From contig JADDPV010000120.1 in assembly GCA_016781705.1 (NCBI GenBank), positions 1 to 13,489 of the forward strand: a DNA stretch of 13,489 nucleotides, given 5' to 3'. This document shows, piece after piece, positions 6,073-13,198 of this stretch (the stretch's first letter is position 1; every line of letters begins with the position of its first letter). The stretch is from Rubrobacter sp. (GTDB lineage: Bacteria; Actinomycetota; Rubrobacteria; Rubrobacterales; Rubrobacteraceae). The translations under genes were made by a program, and so were the position numbers. The notes under the pieces are model-generated. The model made no database searches. It saw only the letters and a program-made list of their open reading frames with translations, and was not told where the DNA came from.

Positions 6073-7066
6073 CTAAACCTCCCGCGCCTCGCCGCCAGAG
6101 CGGGCGGAGGCGAGGAGGGCGCCTATGGCGCGGACGTTGCCCAGTATCTCTTCGGGTCCAACGGCCGGATCGCGGCCCTCGCGTATCGCGGTGGCAAACT
6201 CTTCTAGCTCCGCCCTGTAAGGGTCTCCCGCCTCGAAGCTCTCGCGCTCGATCTCCGCGCCAAGCGTCACCTCCATCGTGCCCCCGGCCTTGTCCGCCCG
6301 GAACGGGGCGTCGAGGAGGATACGGCCCTCGGCGCCTATCACCTCCAGCCGCTCCCGCCGCGCCGAGGAGGTGCTGCACGAGACGAAACCCAAACCGCTA
6401 TCGAACTCCAGCACGCCGGCGAGCTCCTCGTCGGCGCCGTCGGGGGCGAACCTCGCGAACGCCGTCGCCCTCTTGGGCTCGGAGCCGAAAGCGAGCCGCG
6501 CCCCGCTCACACAGTAGCAGCCCACGTCACCCAAAGCGCCGCCGTCCAGGGAGCCGATCACGCGCACGTCCTCCGGGTCGCTCACCCGGTGGCCGAACTC
6601 CGCGAGCAACTGGCGCACCTCGCCTATGCGTCCTTCGCCCAGTAGCTCCCGGAGGCGTCCGATCTGGGGGGTGAAACCGGTACATGAAGCCCTCCATCAG
6701 CGCGAGACCCGCGCCTCTAGCGGCCTCGACCGCCCTCCCGGCGCCTCCGGCGCTCATGCAAAACGGCTTCTCGCACAGGACGTGCTTGCCCGCCTCCAGG
6801 GCCTTCAGCGTCCACTTCACGTGCATCGAGTTCGGCAGGGGGACGTAGACTGCGTCCACGCTCTCGCTCTCCAGCAGCGCCTCGTAGTCCTCGAAGACCT
6901 CGACTCCGGGCACGAGCTCACGCACCGCCGCGCCCTTCACGCCTCCCCGCGTCGCGACGGCGGACACCTCGACCGCGCCGGTGGTACGCCCGGCGGCCGG
7001 GATGATGCCGCCCAGCGCGATCCTGGCCGCCCCCAATATCCCCAAACGCAACGGCGAATGCCGCAT
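6073..7066 (-). pseudogene. Gfo/Idh/MocA-family NAD(P)-dependent oxidoreductase, frameshifted
   Basis: Family members oxidise or reduce sugars and related polyols with NAD(P). The N-terminal Rossmann half (start ATG 7066, GGAGGG upstream) has RLGILGAARIA at residues 7-16, VYVPLPNSMH (73-82) and the family hallmark CEKPF (98-102). It ends with EGFMYRFHP (125-133). Here the frame breaks within a six-base G run on the plus strand (6666-6671). Removing one base restores QIGRLRELLG and a continuous C-terminal half (SLDGGALGDVGCY, AGDPYRAELEEFATAIREG) to the stop at 6073. The repaired length is about 330 aa, normal for the family. Either the gene is inactivated by one extra base or the homopolymer was miscalled. 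The C-terminal half could not work alone, lacking the nucleotide-binding domain. The substrate is unknown. Confidence 0.88.
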
Positions 7067-7110
7067 CCTCGATCCCTCCAATCCGTGGGCCACTCGGTAC
7101 CGCGCAACCC

Positions 7111-7342
7111 CTAAGCTGCACCCTTCTTCTTCTCCAACCATTCCTCGAAGGCCGGGCTGGAATCCGGCCGTCTCTCGACTAAACGGTACTTACCAGGTTC
7201 ATGAGCAGCCGGTCCTTTGCCTCTCCGGGACAGTCAGCCACTGCTTGTAGTCGTCATCGAAGAGTCACCCCACACGATGGATCGTCGGCACCGGCAATAC
7301 AAACACCCGGCCTTCGCTCTCGGGGTCGCCGTGCGCCCCCAC
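7111..7342 (-). pseudogene. broken small ORFs downstream of the HD hydrolase gene
   Basis: A GTG at 7342 overlaps the stop of the HD gene (TAGTG) and has a perfect GGAGGAGG (7348-7355) 5 nt upstream. It opens a 25-codon frame containing GRVFVLPVPTIHRVG and ending at TGA 7265-7267. The same frame continues with FDDDYKQWLTVPERQRTG to TGA 7199-7201. Another frame then reads KYRLVERRPDSSPAFEEWL and ends at TAG 7111-7113. All three pieces look like protein, and together they would make about 75 residues. The best explanation is a small coupled gene damaged by a nonsense mutation and a frameshift. I do not recognise the family. The 25-residue peptide could also be the real product. Confidence 0.3.
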
Positions 7343-7917
7343 TACCGCCTCCTCCCAGCCAGCCCTTCGATCTCTGAGACCACCCGATCCAACTCCTCGA
7401 CGACAGCATTGGCGCCCGCAGCAGCGTAGGCGTCGGCGAGGGTGCGGTAGTACCACAGCGTCCCCTCCCTGCCGCCGGTGAACCGGTCCCAGAGGTCGTC
7501 TCCCGAAGCGTGCAGGTCCGCGAGGATGGAGCGGGCGTTGTGCAGCTTATCGGCGGCCGAGACGAGCCTGACGGAGGGCGGCGCGTGACGGACGTGCTCC
7601 ACGTACGCCTCCTTGCGTGGCCGCCACGCGGGCTTTGGATCCTCGTAAGTGTCCGTGCAGCCGTCTACTATCCGCGCCACCTCGCCCCCGAACCGCCTGC
7701 GTATATCCTCCAGTCTCCCTCTACCGCCCCGGTCTTCCGGGGCGTCGTGCAGCAGCGCGGCGACGACCTCTTCTTCGGTCCCGCCGTTCTCGCCAACGAT
7801 CGCCGCGACGGCCAACAGGTGCGTCACGTAGGGGGTGCCGGTGCCTTTGCGCGCCTGATCCCGGTGCAGCCTCGCCGCGTACACCAGCGCCTCCTCGAAC
7901 CTCTCGCCGTAGGGCAT
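7342..7917 (-). CDS. HD-domain phosphohydrolase, SpoT/MESH1-like
   Basis: 191-aa stand-alone HD-family metal-dependent phosphohydrolase resembling the hydrolase half of RelA/SpoT and the small alarmone hydrolase MESH1. Metal-site residues are visible: H33 (YVTHLLAVA), H57-D58 with E61-D62 (LLHDAPED) and D123 (SAADKLHNARS). RKGTGTPYVTH (23-33) matches the SpoT-type signature near the nucleotide site. The likely reaction is removal of the 3' pyrophosphate from (p)ppGpp or a related nucleotide; this is inferred from family similarity. No synthetase domain is present. The start is ATG 7917 with AGGAGG 5 nt upstream, an excellent signal. The stop overlaps a GTG that opens the damaged small ORF downstream. 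Confidence 0.92.
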   Translation of the reverse strand: MPYGERFEEALVYAARLHRDQARKGTGTPYVTHLLAVAAIVGENGGTEEEVVAALLHDAPEDRGGRGRLEDIRRRFGGEVARIVDGCTDTYEDPKPAWRPRKEAYVEHVRHAPPSVRLVSAADKLHNARSILADLHASGDDLWDRFTGGREGTLWYYRTLADAYAAAGANAVVEELDRVVSEIEGLAGRRR

Positions 7918-8194
7918 GGGTTCCTCCTTTAATTCGCCTCAGCCCCCAGGGACCACGATCCATAGTCTCCTCGTCGCATCGTGGGTAAATGCCGGAATGC
8001 TCTCAAGTCTCGACCGCGTGCTTCTCTAACCGCGGACAGCGTGGCTCCCGAGGACCAGCCGTCGGCCCGCCGACATCGTAGACGAGAGTACCCTAAAGTT
8101 CTCCGTAGGACCGGCAGGCGACGGTCTCGATGGCCCCTCTCACCATGTCGCATATCCTGCCGGCAAACATGACGCCGGAGCCGCACTATCGCAT
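7918..8194 (-). other. intergenic stretch with possible decayed coding sequence
   Basis: No intact gene is visible. On the minus strand, pieces in different frames look protein-like: MFAGRICDMVRGAIETVAC, then VGGPTAGPREPRCPR, then YPRCDEETMDRGPWGLRR close to the HD gene. Scattered Cys-Pro-Arg and Pro-Arg-Cys segments would fit a zinc-ribbon protein after several indels, but this is speculative. The only firm element is the AGGAGG of the HD gene at its left end. Confidence 0.2.
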
Positions 8195-8626
8195 TCAAGC
8201 TGGTGGAGTTCGGCCATTCACGCTCCCTGCTCCGTCGGAAACTTGCAGGAGCGTGGGGTCCACGACCCAACCCTCCTCCCGGTCGCAGCGCGCGGGCACA
8301 CCCCACCCCTCGTCCCGCTTCGTGTACGCCCATGCCGCCTGCACCGCACACAAGACCGAGTCCAGAGTATCCGCACTCCGGTCCCGGGCGAGATCCTCCC
8401 GCCACACGCCGTCCATCTCGACGACGAGGCCGTAAGCCGCCCGCATAGCGCCGGATCCGAGCCCCTCAAGCAACTCCTCCCGCGCCGCCTGCTGCTCCGG
8501 CGTCTGTTTCCTCTTGTCGTCGCTCTTGTAGCTGCGCTTGCCCAAGAAACCGCGGGCAACCACGGCCGGGTATGCCTCCACGGCGACGCGACTGCTCTGC
8601 GTCGGGCAGCAAGGCTCGACGCTCAC
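8195..8626 (-). pseudogene. DUF429 protein, N-terminally truncated
   Basis: The encoded segment has the C-terminal half of DUF429, a family predicted to have an RNase H-like fold: VAVEAYPAVVARGFLGKRSY (residues 14-33), KSDDKRKQTPEQQAAREELL, then TLDSVLCAVQAAWAY and EEGWVVDPTLL. Full-length members are roughly 230-280 aa and begin with an aspartate-containing first strand, which is absent here. The frame is open further upstream as far as the XRE gene's stop codon (8735-8737) in the same frame, but without a start codon other than GTG 8626, which has no ribosome binding site. The N-terminal half therefore appears to have been lost, perhaps when the XRE gene came to lie beside it. A functional short protein is unlikely. 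Confidence 0.7.
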
Positions 8627-8734
8627 GCTCGACTGGAGGAGGCGCGGCGCGGGAGAGCAGTGGTTCCTGTGCCCCTCAAACGCCGACTGTCTTCTGTTCT
8701 TGGACGAGACTTTCGAGACTTCTCCGGCCTTCGG

Positions 8735-9247
8735 TTACCCTTCGCCGAGTCTGCGTTCCTCCGGGGCGGTCTTGTCGGGGTGGTGGATGATAGAAGCCTC
8801 CACGGAACCGTGCTGGGCAGCCACGTCGCGGATGCGCCCCTTTATGAGACGCCGCTGCTCGGTGCCCCGCGCCTCCCCGTAGAGCCTGCGGAGCCGCTGT
8901 TGCTCCTCGTCAAGCTTCCGGGAGAGGGCGCGCAAACCGCCGAGCGTGGCCCCCTCAAGGCCCTCCTCGAACTCCTCTTCGCGCGAGGACATCGCCCAAC
9001 CGAGCGAGAGGCGCTCCGGACGAGCACGCCCGTCGGAGCCTCGCGGGGAGAGCAACTCGCGCGGGTCCACGTTCAAAGCCCCGGCCAGCCTCTTGATCGT
9101 GCCGAAGTGAGGGCGCGAGACCCTGCCGCTCTCGATCCCGGAAACGGTCGTCGGGCTCACCCCCGCCTCCTCTGCCAACCGCCCCTGCGTCCACATCCGC
9201 TCCTCGCGAATGATCGTCAGCCTGATTCCTATCTCGCTCCTGTCCAC
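8735..9247 (-). CDS. XRE-family transcriptional regulator divergent from hsp20
   Basis: 170-aa DNA-binding protein. A Cro/C1-type HTH covers about residues 7-63: IGIRLTIIREERMWTQGRLA, recognition-helix region SPTTVSGIESG (31-41) and RLAGALNVDPRELL (53-66). A charged, helical C-terminal part (about 87-145, EEEFEEGLEG through DEEQQRLRRL) probably forms a coiled coil for dimerisation. No ligand or peptidase domain is present. The start is GTG 9247 with purine-rich AGAGGGG just upstream. The gene is head to head with hsp20. Three copies of AAACTGT lie on the two promoters, so autoregulation and control of hsp20 is the natural hypothesis, comparable in layout (not in sequence) to Streptomyces rheA/hsp18. 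Confidence 0.93.
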   Translation of the reverse strand: MDRSEIGIRLTIIREERMWTQGRLAEEAGVSPTTVSGIESGRVSRPHFGTIKRLAGALNVDPRELLSPRGSDGRARPERLSLGWAMSSREEEFEEGLEGATLGGLRALSRKLDEEQQRLRRLYGEARGTEQRRLIKGRIRDVAAQHGSVEASIIHHPDKTAPEERRLGEG

Positions 9248-9278
9248 GGAACCCCTCTACCTCTCTGTCGGCGTGCCC

Positions 9279-9284
9279 ATTATA
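9279..9284 (-). promoter_or_regulatory. -10 box (TATAAT) of the XRE gene
   Basis: The minus strand reads TATAAT here, giving a leader of about 25 nt to GTG 9247. The upstream -35 region is T-rich without a clear hexamer. An AAACTGT repeat (9284-9290) touches the box. Confidence 0.5.
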
Positions 9285-9341
9285 AACTGTACCAGAAATG
9301 GAGAAAAGAAAAATTTTGTCCTAAAACTGTTTACAAACTGT
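9284..9341 (+). promoter_or_regulatory. three AAACTGT repeats, candidate operators in the divergent promoter region
   Basis: AAACTGT occurs at 9284-9290, 9324-9330 and 9335-9341, all in the same direction. Copies two and three are 11 bp apart, one helical turn, and flank or overlap the hsp20 -35 box. Copy one abuts the -10 of the XRE gene. The first-to-second interval is 40 bp. The GTTT/AAAC half sites at 9329-9338 are also nearly palindromic. The likely ligand is the adjacent XRE protein. Confidence 0.5.
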
Positions 9342-9357
9342 GCTGGGAAGGTATAAT
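9330..9357 (+). promoter_or_regulatory. sigma-A-type promoter of hsp20
   Basis: -35 TTTACA (9330-9335), 16-bp spacer, -10 TATAAT (9352-9357). The start of transcription is expected near 9364, giving a leader of about 58 nt with GAGGAGG (9407-9413) before the ATG. This is the best-matching promoter in the window. Repression rather than an alternative sigma factor would explain heat control. Confidence 0.8.
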
Positions 9358-9421
9358 GGGGCCACCGGTAAGAAAGCGGCTCTCGGATGGGGGGTCGCGA
9401 GGATGAGAGGAGGTAGGCAAG

Positions 9422-9901
9422 ATGTCTTTGAGTCCGTACAGGGGGCGTGGGTTCTACGATCTGCACAGCGAGATGAACCGCATGTTCGACGAGATGTTCG
9501 GTGGGCTGGCGCGTCGGCCGGGGGGACAGAGGGCGCAGGCCACGGAGTGGGCTCCGTCGATGGACGTGCTCCAGAATGATGGGGACCTGGTGGTCAGGGC
9601 CGAGTTGCCCGGTGTGAAGCTCGAGGACGTAGACATCGCGGTCCAGGACAGGGTTCTGACCATAAGCGGCGAGCGTAAGGAAGAGCAGGAGAGGGAGCGC
9701 GGAGGCTACTACGTCAAGGAGCGCAGGCACGGCTCGTTCAGGCGCAGCATGACGCTACCCGAAGGCGTGGAGGAGGACAAGATCCGGGCCCGCTTCCAGG
9801 ACGGGGTCTTGGAGGTGACCCTCGAGAACGCCGCGGCTGTTCGGGAGCCCAAGCACATCCAGATCGAGGGTGCGAACGACCAGGAGGGCTCCGGCAGCTA
9901 A
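9422..9901 (+). CDS. Hsp20/alpha-crystallin small heat shock protein
   Basis: ATP-independent holdase chaperone, 159 aa. A short N-terminal arm (about 1-43, with DLHSEMNRMFDEMFGG) precedes the alpha-crystallin domain (about 44-137): PSMDVLQNDGDLVVRAELPG, the GSFRRSMTLPEGV strand and the signature GVLEVTLEN (128-136). The C-terminal I-x-I anchor is IQI (146-148), used in oligomer assembly. The start ATG has GAGGAGG 8 nt upstream. It is transcribed from its own promoter and ends at a strong terminator. With the Clp ATPase downstream it would form a hold-then-unfold pair; the divergent XRE regulator probably controls it. Confidence 0.96.
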   Translation: MSLSPYRGRGFYDLHSEMNRMFDEMFGGLARRPGGQRAQATEWAPSMDVLQNDGDLVVRAELPGVKLEDVDIAVQDRVLTISGERKEEQERERGGYYVKERRHGSFRRSMTLPEGVEEDKIRARFQDGVLEVTLENAAAVREPKHIQIEGANDQEGSGS

Positions 9902-9941
9902 GTTCGCCGCGGAGCGAGAGCCGCTCTTCGGGACGGATCGC

Positions 9942-9975
9942 AAGAGCCGGGGCGATCTCATCGCCCCGGCTTTTT
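9942..9975 (+). terminator. Rho-independent terminator after hsp20
   Basis: AGCCGGGGCGAT (9945-9956) and ATCGCCCCGGCT (9960-9971) form a perfect 12-bp GC-rich stem with a CTC loop, extendable by three A-U/G-U pairs, followed by TTTTT. It ends the hsp20 transcript, so the genes beyond probably need their own promoter. Confidence 0.93.
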
Positions 9976-9987
9976 CCTCTTCGCTTC

Positions 9988-10010
9988 GGAGCAACGCCTT
10001 GGAGCAACGC
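9988..10010 (+). repeat. 10-bp direct repeat upstream of the small gene
   Basis: GGAGCAACGC appears at 9988-9997 and 10001-10010, 13 bp apart. It lies between the hsp20 terminator and the gene at 10079 where a promoter would be expected, although no clear -10 box is visible. It may be a regulatory site or a small duplication. Confidence 0.3.
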
Positions 10011-10078
10011 TGGCCCGAGGGGAGGCCAGGGGGCAACACGGGAACCAGGGACGAGCGGGTAGAGAAGGGGGAGCAGCG

Positions 10079-10273
10079 GTGGGTGAAGCTACACGGCACT
10101 TCTCTAGGCAACAGGCTTCCGGGCGCCCGATAGTCTCCTACGTAATCGCGCGGCACGAGGAAGACGGCTCGGAGGTGCTCTGCGTCTCGCACGCCTCTGG
10201 CGAAAGGACGCTCCCCGTGTTCACCGATAGGGAAACCGCGCGCAGGTTCCTTCGCTCCGGCTCGGTCTGCTAG
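10079..10273 (+). CDS. small conserved-looking protein, probably the N-terminal part of a split gene
   Basis: The 64-aa product starts at GTG 10079 with GGGGGAG about 6 nt upstream. It reads like a compact alpha/beta domain: VSYVIARHEEDGSEVLCVSH then LPVFTDRETARRFL. The second motif resembles small actinobacterial proteins in which such a segment is followed by a second half. That second half appears to follow here in another frame (10274-10452), so the gene is probably interrupted just before its stop. The function is unknown. The spacing to the Clp gene suggests they share a transcript. Confidence 0.5.
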   Translation: MGEATRHFSRQQASGRPIVSYVIARHEEDGSEVLCVSHASGERTLPVFTDRETARRFLRSGSVC

Positions 10274-10452
10274 GGTCCAGTTGGCACGTAAGAAAGACCT
10301 TCGGCGAAGAGCTGGCCTTGCCGCTCTTTGGGCCTCGCGTGGTCGTTTGCCGGGTCGTGGTCGACCCCTCGCCGGAGACCCTGGTCGGGGACCGCGTGGC
10401 GACCCCGACGGCGGCAAACGCGGTGGGGTTGCCTCCGTGGTATCGGTGGTAG
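10274..10452 (+). pseudogene. detached C-terminal part of the preceding small gene
   Basis: This frame is open from 10231 to TAG 10450-10452 without a credible start codon, apart from TTG 10318 and GTG 10339 which lack ribosome binding sites. It reads HVRKTFGEELALPLFGPRVV, CRVVVDPSPETLVGDRVA and GLPPWYRW, with third positions almost all G or C, as in real genes here. Joined to the 64-aa ORF it would give a protein of about 120 residues. The two frames differ by one missing (or two extra) bases. No slippery sequence is seen at the junction, so programmed frameshifting is unlikely. Confidence 0.4.
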
Positions 10453-10479
10453 AGACGGGTTCGTACAGGAGGTAGGGAG

Positions 10480-13137
10480 ATGGTCGAGAGGAAACTTTGC
10501 GACGTATGCGGTGTGAGGCCGGCGGCCGTCAAGATACGACGGCTGGTCCCCGGGGAGCCACCAAGGATCGAGCACCTCTGCGAGATCCACGCGGCGCAGG
10601 CAGGGGGCAGTCGTTCATCTTTCGGTGGCGGAAGCCTGTTCGACGATTTCTTCTCCCGGTTTTTCGATATGCCCGAAGGCCCTTCGAGGGCTACCCCGCG
10701 CGGGGCGATTCCCGGGCGGCAGGCGGAACAGGTGGACATAACGCGGTTCTTCAGCGACTCCACGAGCGAGCTGTTGCAGCGGGCGGCCCGACAGGCCGCG
10801 GATTGGGGGAGCCCAGACCTCAACACCGAGCACCTCCTCCATTCGGCACTCAAAGACGAGGTAGCGAAGCGGGTGCTCGAGGGGGTAGACGCGGATCCGG
10901 AGGCCCTCGGAGCGCAGATCGAGGAGGAGTTCGGCAGGAGCGAGCGGGCGGACGTCTCCCCCTCCCTGGCCCCCGACGCCAAGCGGGCGCTGCTCACGGC
11001 CTACGACGAGTCTCAGGCTCTGGGCGCTTCGTACGTTGGCCCCGAGCACGTCTTGCTTGCGCTGGCGAAGGACGAGGAGTCCGAGGCTGGGCGGCTCCTC
11101 GCGAGGTTCGGTGTCTCGCACACCAAGTTGCGAGGGGCGGTCGTGCGTGGGGTGGATACGAGCGGCGTCGCGCGAGGGCAGGCCAGCCCCACACCCACCC
11201 TCGAGGAGTACAGTCGGGATCTCACCCAGATGGCCAAGGAGGGGAAGCTGGATCCCGTCATCGGGCGGGGCGAAGAGGTGGAAACGACCATCGAGATACT
11301 CAGCAGGCGCACCAAGAACAACCCCGTCCTGATCGGGGACCCCGGCGTGGGCAAGACCGCCATCGTCGAGGGGATCGCCCAGAGGATAGTCAATGATGAG
11401 GTCCCCGAGACCTTAACCGGCAGGCGGGTCTTGGCGCTAGACCTCTCCGGGCTGGTGGCCGGAACTCAGTACAGGGGCCAGTTCGAGGAGCGCCTCAAGA
11501 AGGTCATAGACGAGATCCGGGAGAACCCCGAGGAGCAGGTGATCTTCATAGACGAGTTGCACACGGTGGTGGGGGCCGGGGCGGCCGCGGGCTCGATGGA
11601 CGCCTCCAACATGCTCAAGCCGGCCCTGGCCAGGGGCGAGCTGCACGTCATCGGGGCGACCACCGTGGACGAGTACCGCAAGAACATCGAGAAGGACGCC
11701 GCCCTCGAGCGCCGGTTCCAGCCGGTCCTGGTGGGCGAACCCTCCGTCGACGACGCGATCGAGATCCTGCGGGGCCTGAGGGACCGTTACGAGGCGCACC
11801 ACCGGGTGAAGATAACGGAGGAGGCCATCGTGGCGGCGGCCGAGCTTTCGGATCGCTACATCGCCGACCGCTTCCTCCCGGACAAGGCTATAGACCTCAT
11901 GGACCAGGCCGCCGCGCGCGTGCGGCTGCGCTCGAAGACCAAGCCCCAAGACACCAGGGAGCTGGAAGACGAGGTAAGGCGCGAGAGCCGCGAGAAAGAC
12001 CAGGCGGTGGCCGCCGAGGACTTCGAGAAGGCCCGGGAGCTCAAGGACCGGATCGAGGAGTTGCGCAGCGAGCTGGAGGAGGTGCGTGAGGGGCGCCGAT
12101 CAGTGGCCGAGGTAACGGCCGAGGACATCGCCGAGGTGGTCAGCAGGGCCACCGGCATCCCGGTCTCTCGGCTCACCGAGGAGGAGCGCGAACGCCTCCT
12201 GCGCCTGGAGGGGCAGCTCCACGAGCGCGTCGTGGGCCAGGAAGAGGCCGTCTCTGTAATCGCCGAGGCCATTCGCAGGTCCCGGGCCGGGCTTTCGGAC
12301 CCCAACCGCCCGATAGGAAGCTTCCTCTTCCTGGGGCCCACTGGGGTTGGCAAGACGGAGCTCGCTCGCACCCTCGCCGAGGCCCTCTTCGGGGACGAGG
12401 CGGCGATGGTGCGCATAGACATGAGCGAGTTCCAGGAGCGCCACACCGTCTCGCGGCTGGTGGGCGCCCCTCCGGGCTACGTGGGCTACGAGGAGGCCGG
12501 CCAGCTCACCGAGAGCGTGAGGCGCAAGCCCTACTCGGTGTTGCTGCTGGACGAGATCGAGAAGGCGCACCCGGACGTGTTCAACATCCTGCTCCAGATC
12601 CTGGACGACGGCCGCCTCACCGACTCGCAAGGGCGCACGGTGGACTTCAAGAACGCGGTCGTCATCATGACCAGCAACCTCGGGAGCGACAGGATCCAGG
12701 CGCACGCCAGGCGTAACGAGTCCTTCGAGGAGCTCAAGGAGGACATGGACCGCATCCTGCGCAACACGTTGCGTCCCGAGTTCGTGAACCGGATAGACGA
12801 GACGATCGTCTTCAAAGGCCTCACCAGGGAGCAGATAGCCGACATCGCCCGCCTCCTGTTGGACAGGACCAGGCGACGCCTCGAGCCGCAGGGCATCGAA
12901 ATAGAGTTCACCGAAGAAGCGGTCGAGCTTCTGGCCGAGGAAGGCTTCGACCCGGAGTTCGGGGCGCGTCCTCTGCGACGGACCATCCAGCGCAGGGTCG
13001 ACAACGAGCTGTCTCGGATGGTGCTCGAAGGATCGCTCAACCCAGGCGACAGGGTGGTTGTAGGCGCCGAAGAGGCCAAGCTGACCTTCCAGACCGCCGC
13101 GGAAGCGCCCACGAGCGGCGATGTGAAGGCGGGCTAG
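10480..13137 (+). CDS. Clp/Hsp100 AAA+ ATPase with N-terminal zinc finger and UVR middle domain (ClpE-like)
   Basis: 885-aa double-ring unfoldase that threads proteins through a central pore. Domains: a zinc finger (C7, C10, C34, H37; LCDVCG and HLCEIH) like those of ClpE and McsA; a Gly/Phe-rich linker (41-85); two Clp N repeats (about 86-150 and 163-225); AAA1 with Walker A GDPGVGKT (286-293), pore loop YRG (331-333), Walker B VIFIDE (354-359) and arginine fingers R411/R412; a short middle domain with a UVR motif (about 505-540, DFEKARELKDRIEEL); and AAA2 with Walker A GPTGVGKT (619-626), pore loop GYVGY (666-670), Walker B LLLDE (688-692) and sensor-2 GAR (828-830). Where ClpC and ClpE carry a ClpP-docking V/I/L-G-F loop (here about 731-760), none is found, as in ClpB. 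The architecture is thus ClpE-like, but ClpP use is doubtful. The start ATG has AGGAGG about 7 nt upstream. Hsp20 nearby supports a disaggregation role. Confidence 0.96.
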   Translation: MVERKLCDVCGVRPAAVKIRRLVPGEPPRIEHLCEIHAAQAGGSRSSFGGGSLFDDFFSRFFDMPEGPSRATPRGAIPGRQAEQVDITRFFSDSTSELLQRAARQAADWGSPDLNTEHLLHSALKDEVAKRVLEGVDADPEALGAQIEEEFGRSERADVSPSLAPDAKRALLTAYDESQALGASYVGPEHVLLALAKDEESEAGRLLARFGVSHTKLRGAVVRGVDTSGVARGQASPTPTLEEYSRDLTQMAKEGKLDPVIGRGEEVETTIEILSRRTKNNPVLIGDPGVGKTAIVEGIAQRIVNDEVPETLTGRRVLALDLSGLVAGTQYRGQFEERLKKVIDEIRENPEEQVIFIDELHTVVGAGAAAGSMDASNMLKPALARGELHVIGATTVDEYRKNIEKDAALERRFQPVLVGEPSVDDAIEILRGLRDRYEAHHRVKITEEAIVAAAELSDRYIADRFLPDKAIDLMDQAAARVRLRSKTKPQDTRELEDEVRRESREKDQAVAAEDFEKARELKDRIEELRSELEEVREGRRSVAEVTAEDIAEVVSRATGIPVSRLTEEERERLLRLEGQLHERVVGQEEAVSVIAEAIRRSRAGLSDPNRPIGSFLFLGPTGVGKTELARTLAEALFGDEAAMVRIDMSEFQERHTVSRLVGAPPGYVGYEEAGQLTESVRRKPYSVLLLDEIEKAHPDVFNILLQILDDGRLTDSQGRTVDFKNAVVIMTSNLGSDRIQAHARRNESFEELKEDMDRILRNTLRPEFVNRIDETIVFKGLTREQIADIARLLLDRTRRRLEPQGIEIEFTEEAVELLAEEGFDPEFGARPLRRTIQRRVDNELSRMVLEGSLNPGDRVVVGAEEAKLTFQTAAEAPTSGDVKAG

Positions 13138-13156
13138 GCGGTCGAGCCGGATCCGT

Positions 13157-13198
13157 GAAGCCCGGGCAGCTACAAGGGATAACCGCCCGGGCTTCTTT
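13157..13198 (+). terminator. terminator hairpin after the Clp gene
   Basis: GAAGCCCGGGC (13157-13167) pairs perfectly with GCCCGGGCTTC (13185-13195) around a 17-nt loop, followed by a short TTT. It starts 20 nt after the stop codon. The stem is strong but the T-run is poor, so termination may be partial. Between here and about 13300 I see no gene. Confidence 0.8.

Noticed and set aside
7265..7267. In-frame TGA in the small ORF after the HD gene as a second selenocysteine codon
   Set aside because: No Cys or redox motif nearby, no convincing hairpin at the right distance, and the frame ends again at TGA 7199-7201. Decay is simpler.
8243..9406. 387-codon plus-strand open frame opposite the XRE and DUF429 genes
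   Set aside because: It is an antisense shadow typical of high-GC DNA: Arg/Pro/Leu-rich composition, no domain, and it crosses the divergent promoter region.
9902..10078. HspR-type HAIR operator or alternative sigma promoter upstream of the Clp transcript
   Set aside because: I found no CTTGAGT/ACTCAAG inverted repeat and no clear -10/-35 pair.
10255..10273. Programmed -1 frameshift joining the halves of the small gene
   Set aside because: No slippery heptamer or downstream pseudoknot is visible at the junction. Mutation or base-calling error is more likely.
10281..10475. 64-codon frame starting TTG 10283 (MARKKDLRRRAG) before the Clp gene
   Set aside because: Arg/Gly-rich with poor third-position bias. 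The frame ending at 10452 is more gene-like.
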